NCBI GenBank assembly: GCA_025350285.1
Contig: JANXYE010000156.1
Location: forward strand, 1 to 8,025
Source: Chloroflexota bacterium
GTDB taxonomy: Bacteria; Chloroflexota; Dehalococcoidia; Tepidiformales; Tepidiformaceae
DNA length: 8,025 nucleotides
Reading direction: 5' to 3'
Under the pieces are notes generated by a model. The model saw only the letters and a list, made by a program, of their open reading frames with translations. It was not told the DNA's origin and ran no database searches. The translations under genes and the position numbers were made by a program. Of this stretch, positions 1 through 5,798 are shown in pieces. Numbering within the stretch: position 1 is the stretch's first letter; each line of letters starts with the position of its first letter.

Positions 1-674
1 AAGCGGCCGGTATGCCCAAGGAACGTCTTCTCGCTATCGTCGTGGTCCTCGGGCCGGTAAACGAAGTGGGTGGGGTAGATCCCGTACGGGTAGAGCGGAA
101 TCGGCTGCTCGAAGGTCCAGCCGGTGAACGCGCGTCCCGCCATCTTCACATCCGTCTCGGTGTAGTTCCCGAGACCCATCGAGAAGAGTTCGAGCAGTTC
201 GCGGCCGTAGTTTTCGTTGGGTGTCGCCCGGTGGTTCTCACAGTTATCGAGCCAGAAGATCATCGCGGGGTCGCGCGAGAGGTTCATGAGGATTGTGCGG
301 ATGTTGCCCAGCCCCTGTTCGCGAAACATCTGGACCTGATCGACCATCGTCGGCGTGTGCTCGCTCTTGAACCACGCGGTGGCGAAGACGTGGTGCCAAA
401 AAAGGGCAATCTTCTCAGCCAGCGGCCTGCGCGTGTTGGCCATTCGCCAAATCCAGCGGCTGCTCCAGACATGAGGCGTGTCCGATGTCACCAGCGCGGG
501 CATGTAGCGGAAGAGCAGATCGTCGTCGAGATCCGCGAACCGTTCCGGGTGGAGCAGATCCTCAACCAGGTCTTCGTAAGGACGTGCGTCCCACTCGTTG
601 AGCTCGCTCGCCGACGCGCCAGCTCCGGCGCGGCGAAGGAGATGGGCGGTCAACTCGCGGCTTTCGGTTGTCAT
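1..674 (-). CDS. DUF1800 family protein, N-terminal part (runs off left edge)
   Basis: The 224 visible residues read through to the window edge without a stop. The ATG at 674 is preceded by AGGAGG with five bases between, so the start is well supported. Family signs: HLLRRAG at residues 11-17, PLAEKIALFWHHVFAT at 84-99, and the hallmark NENYGRELLELFSMG at 153-167, followed by YTETDV and RAFTGW at 171-186. These are characteristic of DUF1800 (PF08811), a widespread bacterial family of unknown function. In many genomes it lies next to a DUF1501 (often twin-arginine exported) protein; such a partner would lie beyond the left edge and is not visible. No signal peptide is seen at this start: the N-terminus is hydrophilic. 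It is transcribed away from the monooxygenase block and is probably unrelated to it. Full-length members are usually about 450-600 residues, so roughly half is present. Family assignment is strong; function is unknown. Confidence 0.9.
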   Translation of the reverse strand, partial: MTTESRELTAHLLRRAGAGASASELNEWDARPYEDLVEDLLHPERFADLDDDLLFRYMPALVTSDTPHVWSSRWIWRMANTRRPLAEKIALFWHHVFATAWFKSEHTPTMVDQVQMFREQGLGNIRTILMNLSRDPAMIFWLDNCENHRATPNENYGRELLELFSMGLGNYTETDVKMAGRAFTGWTFEQPIPLYPYGIYPTHFVYRPEDHDDSEKTFLGHTGR

Positions 675-732
675 AGTCGCCTCCTGGCCGGCAGAGGTAG
701 CCGCGGGCGTGCGTCTGCTTGAGGTTGGCCGG

Positions 733-738
733 ACTATA
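733..738 (-). promoter_or_regulatory. Candidate -10 box for the DUF1800 gene
   Basis: On the minus strand this reads TATAGT, five of six matches to TATAAT, in otherwise GC-rich DNA. It would place transcription start near 726 and give a leader of about 50 bases before the ATG at 674. No convincing -35 box is seen 16-18 bases upstream, where the sequence is C/G-rich, so this is a suggestion only. Confidence 0.35.
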
Positions 739-823
739 CACCCCGGCGGGGGCGAGATGTTTGGATCGCCGAGCGCGGGTCGCTTGAACCGGTGATCTAC
801 CGAAAGCCCCGCCGGGAGCCGCC

Positions 824-853
824 TTGCGTAGCGCCACGCTAACTATCTAGTAT
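824..853 (+). promoter_or_regulatory. Candidate promoter for the monooxygenase gene block
   Basis: TTGCGT at 824-829 resembles a -35 box, and TAGTAT at 848-853 resembles a -10 box 18 bases later. This lies in the only AT-rich patch (841-853) of the divergent region. Transcription would begin near 860, leaving a leader of about 90 bases before the GTG at 950. TATCTA at 844-849 is an alternative -10 but is only 14 bases from the -35. The match is partial, so support is moderate. Confidence 0.4.
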
Positions 854-854
854 C

Positions 855-864
855 GCGCTAGCGC
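855..864. promoter_or_regulatory. Perfect palindrome GCGCTAGCGC, possible operator
   Basis: This 10-bp sequence equals its own reverse complement and sits just after the candidate -10 box, over the predicted transcription start. In addition, TAGCGC at 829-834 and GCGCTA at 855-860 form an inverted repeat flanking the -10 region. A repressor binding here would block rightward transcription. No regulator gene is in the window, so the operator role is inferred from position and symmetry. In DNA this GC-rich a short palindrome could also be chance. Confidence 0.3.
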
Positions 865-949
865 TGGCCGAGCCCGGCGGACCGTGAGCGCCCCGCGATC
901 CGCACCTTTCCCGACCGCGCGAGCAAGTTCCGGCCACCAGGAGTCCGAT

Positions 950-2770
950 GTGAACGACACAGCGACGAGCGACACAGCGAAGAACGACCTCGGGTTCGAT
1001 CCCGACGCACTGCGAGAGAAGTACAAGCTGGAGCGGGACCGGCGGCTCCGCCCCGAGGGCAACGAGCAGTACGTGGAGATCGCGGGCTCATACGCCCACT
1101 ACAGCGAAGATCCCTACGTGCAGCCGTCGCAGCGGGCGCCACTCACGGACGAGGTCGAGGTGGCGATCATCGGCGGGGGCTTCGCTGGGCTGCTGCTTGG
1201 CGCCCGCCTGCGCGAGGCGGGTGTCAACGACTTGCGCTTCATTGAGAAGGGTGGCGACTTCGGCGGTACCTGGTACTGGAACCGCTACCCGGGCGCCGCC
1301 TGCGATACCGAGGCATACATCTACCTCCCGCTCCTCGAGGAGGTTGGCTACATCCCCACCGAGAAGTACGCCAAGGGCCCGGAGATCTTCGAGCACAGCC
1401 GGCGGATCGCCCAGCACTACGACCTTTACCGGGACGCTTGCTTTCAGACGCAGGTCACCGAGTTGCGCTGGGACGACGAAACGTCCCTCTGGACCATCTC
1501 CACCGACCGCGGAGACCGCTTCCGGGCCAGGTTCGTCTGCATGGCGAACGGGCCGCTCAATCGACCGAAGCTTCCCGGGGTCGCCGGCGTCGAAACCTTC
1601 AAGGGCCACTCGTTCCACACCAGCCGCTGGGACTACGAGTACACCGGTGGTGACAGCTACGGCAACCTGACGGGCCTGCGGGAAAAGCGCGTCGGCATCA
1701 TCGGCACGGGCGCCACCGGTGTGCAGTGCATCCCCCACGTCGGGGCGGCCGCGCGACAGCTTTACGTGTTTCAGCGCACCCCGTCCTCCATCGATGTACG
1801 GGCCAACCGCCCGACAGATCCGGACTGGGCGAGCACGCTCGAGCCAGGGTGGCAACAGCGGCGGATGGAGAACTTCTCGACCCTCACCACTGGTGGCTAC
1901 GCCGAAGAAGACCTGGTGATGGACGGCTGGACCGAGATCATCGGGAAGTTCCTCGTCCTGATGCGCAAGGCCGGCGAAGCTGGCGACGCTTCCACGGTAG
2001 CGCAGACGCTCGAACTCGCCGACTTCGAGAAGATGGAACAGATCCGCTCCCGCGCCCAGGCCATCGTCGATGACCCCGACGTCGCGGAGGCGCTGAAACC
2101 GTACTACCGCCAGTTCTGCAAGCGCCCGTGCTTCCATGACGAGTACCTGGACACCTTCAACCGCCCGAATGTGACGCTCATCGATACCGAGGGCCGCGGC
2201 GTCGAGCGGATCACGGAACGCGGTGTCGTCGCCAACGGCGTCGAGTACGAACTCGATTGCCTCATCTACGCCAGCGGATTCGAAGTGGGCACGGCGCTCG
2301 AACGGCGGGCGGGCTACCAGGTCTATGGCCGCGACGGCCAGGCGCTGAGCGAGAAGTGGAAGGACGGTGTCTCAACCCTCTTCGGGATGCAGACGCGGGA
2401 CTTCCCCAACTGCTTCATCATCGGCCTCTCCCAGGTCGGCGTGAGCGCGAACATCCCGCACGTGCTCGATGTCCAGAGCAGGCACGTCGCCTACATCGTG
2501 GGGCATGCGCGCGAGCACGAGGTGCAGACGCTGGACGTGTCGGAACGGGCCGAGGCCGATTGGGTGCAGAAAGTCGTCGATGCCTCGATCGCGAACATCG
2601 GCTTCCTGGAGTCGTGCACACCCGGCTACTACAACAACGAGGGCCAGCCGAACGGCCTTCTGTTGCGCCGTAACGGCACCTACGCGCCGGGCATCATGGC
2701 CTTTTCGAAGGTGCTGGATGATTGGCGCGCGGAAGGGAACCTCTCCGGGATCGAGTTCGCCCGGGCCTGA
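950..2770 (+). CDS. Type I Baeyer-Villiger monooxygenase (FAD- and NADPH-dependent)
   Basis: The predicted enzyme of 606 residues uses FAD, NADPH and O2 to insert oxygen beside a ketone carbonyl, giving an ester or lactone, probably in the cytosol. Visible signs: FAD-binding Rossmann motif GGGFAG at residues 75-80; GGTWYWNRYPG at 105-115; the type I BVMO fingerprint FKGHSFHTSRWD at 217-228 (FxGxxxHxxxW[PD]); NADPH-binding GTGATG at 252-257; and RTPSSIDVR, whose Arg284 is a candidate for the active-site Arg that stabilises the flavin peroxide. The N-terminal extension and length resemble the larger BVMOs such as cyclopentadecanone monooxygenase. The substrate cannot be read from the sequence. 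The start is taken as GTG 950, because AGGAG at 939-943 lies six bases before it. An upstream in-frame GTG at 884 lacks such a site, and the ATG at 949 is followed directly by a stop. First gene of a same-strand block of four. Confidence 0.93.
   Translation: MNDTATSDTAKNDLGFDPDALREKYKLERDRRLRPEGNEQYVEIAGSYAHYSEDPYVQPSQRAPLTDEVEVAIIGGGFAGLLLGARLREAGVNDLRFIEKGGDFGGTWYWNRYPGAACDTEAYIYLPLLEEVGYIPTEKYAKGPEIFEHSRRIAQHYDLYRDACFQTQVTELRWDDETSLWTISTDRGDRFRARFVCMANGPLNRPKLPGVAGVETFKGHSFHTSRWDYEYTGGDSYGNLTGLREKRVGIIGTGATGVQCIPHVGAAARQLYVFQRTPSSIDVRANRPTDPDWASTLEPGWQQRRMENFSTLTTGGYAEEDLVMDGWTEIIGKFLVLMRKAGEAGDASTVAQTLELADFEKMEQIRSRAQAIVDDPDVAEALKPYYRQFCKRPCFHDEYLDTFNRPNVTLIDTEGRGVERITERGVVANGVEYELDCLIYASGFEVGTALERRAGYQVYGRDGQALSEKWKDGVSTLFGMQTRDFPNCFIIGLSQVGVSANIPHVLDVQSRHVAYIVGHAREHEVQTLDVSERAEADWVQKVVDASIANIGFLESCTPGYYNNEGQPNGLLLRRNGTYAPGIMAFSKVLDDWRAEGNLSGIEFARA
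952..988 (+). repeat. Short tandem repeat, 15-base unit, about 2.5 copies
   Basis: Units at 952-966 and 967-981 differ at only two positions and share the 11-mer CGACACAGCGA at 955-965 and 970-980. A partial third unit covers 982-988. It lies in frame at the extreme N-terminus of the monooxygenase and encodes NDTAT-SDTAK-ND, a hydrophilic tail outside the catalytic domains. The in-frame period suggests a small slippage duplication tolerated by the protein. Confidence 0.7.
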
Positions 2771-2781
2771 ACCTGGCGTTT

Positions 2782-2801
2782 CCGGCGAACCGGTCGGCCG
2801 G
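2782..2801 (+). other. GC-rich hairpin in the 112-base gap after the monooxygenase
   Basis: CCGGC at 2782-2786 can pair with GCCGG at 2797-2801 around a 10-base loop, twelve bases after the monooxygenase stop. No run of T follows, so it is not a standard intrinsic terminator. It might be a transcript-processing or attenuation element, or just a by-product of GC-rich sequence. The rest of the gap (2771-2882) holds only the ribosome binding site of the next gene; I see no clear promoter. Confidence 0.25.
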
Positions 2802-2882
2802 CCACGTCCCGCCTCGTTCTCGTACCACCGGATCAGCACGGCTGTGAACGGGAGCGTCCCGCATCTCTCCAAAGGAGCCGCT

Positions 2883-3986
2883 TTGCTTACCGACCTGGAC
2901 GACACACTCCTCCATCAAGCAGCGCTTCCGTTCGCCTACACGGCATCGAGCGACCACCGCTTCTACGACAGGTATTGGTTCGAAGCTTTCGCACCGGACG
3001 GCTCCGCCGGCGTACTGGTGAGCATGGGACGCTACCCGAACATGAACGTCCTCGATGGCTTTGTCTGCGCCCAATCAGAGGGCAAGCAGTACAACGTACG
3101 CTTTTCACGAGCGCTGCGGCCGGCGCTGGCGGACACGAGCATTGGCGGCCTGGCCGTGGCGGTCGTTGAGCCGCTCCGCGTGCTCCACCTCTCCCTGGCG
3201 AAGGGGAACTACCCGCTCGCCTGTGACTTGACCTGGACGGCCAGTCTTCCGCCGCGACTCGAGGAGCACACCTTTTCCCGCCTGAACGGTCGTGTGGTCT
3301 CGGACATGTACCGCTTCGCGCAGGTCGGGACGGTCACCGGCGAACTGGAGATCGATGGGCGCGTGCACCGGGCCGACGGGTGGTTTGGCGCCCGTGACCA
3401 CTCCTGGGGAGTTCGCCCGGGCGTGGGGGGCTGGGAGCCGGCAACTGGCCCTTCCGAGCCTGGGAGCGGACGCTTGTTCCTCTGGCTCGCCTTCCGCACT
3501 GGCGAGTTCGGCGGATACGTCCAATTGCACGAGGACCAGGACGGCAAGCGCCAATCGTTGGACGGCGCGATTCTCTGGCCAGCTGAATCGGGAAAGGACG
3601 ACCAGCGCATCGTCGATGCGTCGCACGACATCGCCTTCCATGCGGGCACACGTGCCTTCAGCCATGCGCGGGTCACGCTCACGACCGAGGACGGCGCGCG
3701 CTGGGAGGTCGTGGCGCAGCCAGCGCTTACGGCCTGGGCGTATAAGGGGACGGGGTACGGGACCGGCTACAACGATGAGCGAGGACTCGGAGCGTACCGC
3801 GGCGAGTATCTTGAAGAGACCGATACGTATGACCTCTCACACCCGGAGCTGGTTCGGAACCTCGCGGGCGCCCCAATCCCACCGGGCCACCGGGAGCAGC
3901 CGGTCACACTCACGGTCAACGGCGCCCCGGGCTTCGGACACTTTCCGATCATGGTGATCGGCCCGAACCGAAAGCACGGCTTCTAA
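2883..3986 (+). CDS. CrtC/AttH-like beta-barrel protein, probably DUF7065-DUF7064 type
   Basis: A 367-residue protein with no signal peptide or membrane segment. The central motif WFGARDHSWGVR at residues 167-178 and the following FLWLAFRTGEFGGY (199-212) resemble uncharacterised actinobacterial and other proteins related to the hydroxyneurosporene-synthase (CrtC)/AttH lipocalin-like group. Some CrtC-type relatives are hydratases and others are probably ligand-binding barrels, so no reaction is assigned. I recall the Pfam labels DUF7065 and DUF7064 for these halves but cannot confirm them here. The start is a TTG: AAAGGAG at 2871-2877 is five bases upstream, and the reading begins LLTDLDDTLL. 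An in-frame GTG at 2844 is possible but has a poor binding site. The frame stays open leftward into the monooxygenase gene, but that part is out-of-frame noise. It follows the monooxygenase by 112 bases and precedes the kinase-like gene by 27, so it is probably co-transcribed. A hydrophobic-ligand role would suit a ketone or terpenoid pathway (inference). Confidence 0.75.
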   Translation: MLTDLDDTLLHQAALPFAYTASSDHRFYDRYWFEAFAPDGSAGVLVSMGRYPNMNVLDGFVCAQSEGKQYNVRFSRALRPALADTSIGGLAVAVVEPLRVLHLSLAKGNYPLACDLTWTASLPPRLEEHTFSRLNGRVVSDMYRFAQVGTVTGELEIDGRVHRADGWFGARDHSWGVRPGVGGWEPATGPSEPGSGRLFLWLAFRTGEFGGYVQLHEDQDGKRQSLDGAILWPAESGKDDQRIVDASHDIAFHAGTRAFSHARVTLTTEDGARWEVVAQPALTAWAYKGTGYGTGYNDERGLGAYRGEYLEETDTYDLSHPELVRNLAGAPIPPGHREQPVTLTVNGAPGFGHFPIMVIGPNRKHGF

Positions 3987-4013
3987 CGAACCGGACCGCA
4001 AGAGGGGGACAGG

Positions 4014-5078
4014 ATGGAAAAGGCAGATGTCGCGACGTACTTCGCCGGCCGCTTCGATGCGCCGGTCGAGATCACCGGCCTGCGGCAGACCTTCCCAGGC
4101 ATGTCGCGTGAAACGTGGATGGTCGGCGCGGAGGTCGGCGAAGGGGCGAGCACGAAACATCGCGACCTGGTGCTGCGAATCGACCTCCCGAGCGGTGGGA
4201 TCGTGCCCGTGCCGCTGCGAACCGAGTGGGAGGTCTACCGGCGCCTCTGGCCATCGCCGGTGCCCGTCGCCGAGCCCCTCTGGTACGACGAAGGTCTCCC
4301 GTTCGCCGAAGGACGCGCTCACATGGTGCGCGAACTCGTTGACGGGAGCACAAGTGTTCCGGAGATCAATACCCCAGGCCCCGAGGGCGACGCTATCCGG
4401 CGCGAAATAGCATTCGAGCACGCCGAGAAGCTCGCGCTCGTCCATTCGCTCGACTGGAAGAAGTATGGATTGGATGAAGTCCTGTCGGCTCCACGGTCGG
4501 TGGCCGACGCGGTACGGGATGACTTCGAGACGTGGAAGCGAATCTGGATGGAGCGAAAATCGGCGCCCTTCCCTGAGATCACTGATGTCCTGTACTGGTT
4601 AGAGGAGCAGATCCCGACGGACAGCCCACGCATCTCGCTGATCAAAGGCAACAACGGCATTGGCGAGGAGATCTGGCGCGACCGCAAGATCGTGGCCATG
4701 AGCGACTGGGAGTTGGCCGCGCTGGGCGACCCGGCCCAGGACTGGGCGTTCTCCCAGGGCATGCTCAGCCTCTGGGACCCAGCCGAGACGCTCGCCCACT
4801 ATGAAAGGGTGGCTGGCTTCAAGCTCTCGCCGCGGACGATGGCCTTCAGTCAGCTGTTCATCGCATTCAAGGCGATGGTCTGCCTGAACAGCGCGCTGGC
4901 TGGCTTCATCGACGGCCGGGACCGGCGGCCGGCGACAGCCGTCATGGGCATGTCGAGCCCCACGAATATGGGCGGGAGGCTGGTCTCGCTGATTGGAATG
5001 GACATCGAAGACGCGGCCGCCGTGTTCAGCCCCGCTCGGCATGGGTCGAGCCCATACTTCCGGAGCGAACGCGCATGA
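4014..5078 (+). CDS. APH-fold phosphotransferase-like protein with altered catalytic loop
   Basis: A 354-residue member of the aminoglycoside phosphotransferase/choline kinase fold (PF01636), closest by eye to the ACAD10/11-like group. The N-lobe has GMSRETW at 29-35 (nucleotide loop) and VLRI with Arg55 near the usual ATP-contacting position. The C-lobe has the metal-site segment SDWELAALGDPAQDWAF, with Asp231 and Glu233. Unusually, the catalytic loop HGDxxxxN reads KGNNGIGE at residues 211-218: His becomes Lys, the catalytic Asp becomes Asn213, and the metal-binding Asn becomes Glu218. The gene is otherwise intact, so it may be a pseudokinase, a binding protein, or an enzyme of different chemistry. 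ATG 4014 is preceded by a GAGGGGG-type binding site. The stop overlaps the next start (ATGA), implying translational coupling. Aminoglycoside resistance is unlikely: relatives in such settings are linked to acyl-CoA or lipid metabolism. Confidence 0.85.
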   Translation: MEKADVATYFAGRFDAPVEITGLRQTFPGMSRETWMVGAEVGEGASTKHRDLVLRIDLPSGGIVPVPLRTEWEVYRRLWPSPVPVAEPLWYDEGLPFAEGRAHMVRELVDGSTSVPEINTPGPEGDAIRREIAFEHAEKLALVHSLDWKKYGLDEVLSAPRSVADAVRDDFETWKRIWMERKSAPFPEITDVLYWLEEQIPTDSPRISLIKGNNGIGEEIWRDRKIVAMSDWELAALGDPAQDWAFSQGMLSLWDPAETLAHYERVAGFKLSPRTMAFSQLFIAFKAMVCLNSALAGFIDGRDRRPATAVMGMSSPTNMGGRLVSLIGMDIEDAAAVFSPARHGSSPYFRSERA

Positions 5079-5575
5079 GACCGAGTGCCAGCGAGCTGAT
5101 TGACTCGATCGCCGAAGCGCTGGATACGCGCGTCGCGCCACATGTCACCGACCCGTGGGCCGCCAGCACACTTCGGAGCATCCGCGGCCTGCTTGCTCAC
5201 CTCTCCGTCCGCCTCGATATGGAGATTCCGATGCTGACGGCGAGCAACGCCGACCTCCGAGCATTGCTCTCGAACGCACGTGCGACACTGGCGAGTACGT
5301 CCACTTCGAGGATCCTTCATGCCCAGGATCTTGACGGCGTGCTTGCCCGTCCGTGGCGCCTGCCCGACGAGATGCCGACTTCTGCCTCGCTGGACGAGGA
5401 AAACAGGGCGCTCAACGAAGGGTTGGAGCAACTCGTCCGCCTTCTGCATGACGACGCAGGGGCGGTCGACGAAGGCTCGCGGCCCGCGCTCCTGGGCGAG
5501 ATTCGAGAGTACTTTGGGCGTCTGCGCGAACGAGAGGCGCCGCTCTGGGCCGTCTTTTCTGGTCCGAGCTTCTGA
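5075..5575 (+). CDS. Small helical protein, possibly DUF6285-like
   Basis: A 166-residue acidic, soluble protein predicted to be mostly helical, with no signal peptide, membrane segment or cysteine motif. Its ATG at 5075 overlaps the TGA of the phosphotransferase-like gene, with GGAG at 5062-5065 as binding site, so the two are probably made in fixed proportion and may act together. The N-terminus (RPSASELIDSIAEAL, then a V.P motif near 20-22) resembles the start of DUF6285 proteins, which I know as neighbours of APH-fold and acyl-CoA dehydrogenase genes. The C-terminal half does not let me confirm this. No function is assigned. The smooth amino-acid composition and tight coupling argue it is real. 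It is the last gene of the block; the next gene starts 223 bases on. Confidence 0.75.
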   Translation: MRPSASELIDSIAEALDTRVAPHVTDPWAASTLRSIRGLLAHLSVRLDMEIPMLTASNADLRALLSNARATLASTSTSRILHAQDLDGVLARPWRLPDEMPTSASLDEENRALNEGLEQLVRLLHDDAGAVDEGSRPALLGEIREYFGRLREREAPLWAVFSGPSF

Positions 5576-5798
5576 ACCGCGGACGGCGGACACCTGGCCG
5601 CGGGGCGCGAGGCCAAGCCCTCACGAGTGGGGACCCAGGGTAAGTCGTCCGCCATCAGGTCCGCGACCAGCACGGTGGGGCCGGTGGCGTTGGCTCCGGC
5701 CGCGAGGGGCGTCAACATGACCGCTCCTTCGCGTTGGCGGTTCGTTGGCGTTTCGGGTTCGCTTTCGTTTCCTTCGCTCATGGGCCACGCTAGCGGCC
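5576..5798. other. Intergenic spacer with TTCG-rich stretch
   Basis: No plus-strand gene is supported here. Right after the stop, CCGCGG at 5577-5582 recurs about 15 bases later and could pair with it, but no T-run follows, so I do not call a terminator. From about 5726 to 5776 the plus strand contains six TTCG tetramers in a T-rich run, unlike the surrounding composition. A promoter for the ATPase should lie here, yet I see no clear -35/-10 pair. On the minus strand an ORF begins at ATG 5718 with AAGGAG at 5729-5724; it is treated under findings. Confidence 0.5.

Noticed and set aside
12..722. 236-residue plus-strand ORF at the left edge
   Set aside because: Antisense to the DUF1800 gene, which has a clear family signature and ribosome binding site on the minus strand.
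741..816. Inverted GC-rich repeat (CCCCGGCGGGG at 741-751 and CCCCGCCGGG at 807-816) as a large stem
   Set aside because: Both arms are made only of C and G and each is nearly self-complementary, so the pairing is expected by chance in this composition and has no further extension.
1088..2137. 349-residue minus-strand ORF
   Set aside because: Antisense to the BVMO, with no recognisable motif and a low-complexity Val/Ala/Arg/Gly composition; a high-GC shadow.
2469..2882. Extended upstream start for the barrel-protein gene inside the BVMO
   Set aside because: The extra 138 residues are Arg/Ser/Thr-rich out-of-frame translation of the BVMO 3' end. The supported start is TTG 2883.
4014..5078. 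Aminoglycoside resistance gene
   Set aside because: Only the fold is shared; the catalytic loop is altered, and the context is a metabolic gene block without mobile elements.
5577..5603. CCGCGG...CCGCGG hairpin as a terminator after the helical gene
   Set aside because: The arms are short and self-palindromic, and no T-run follows.
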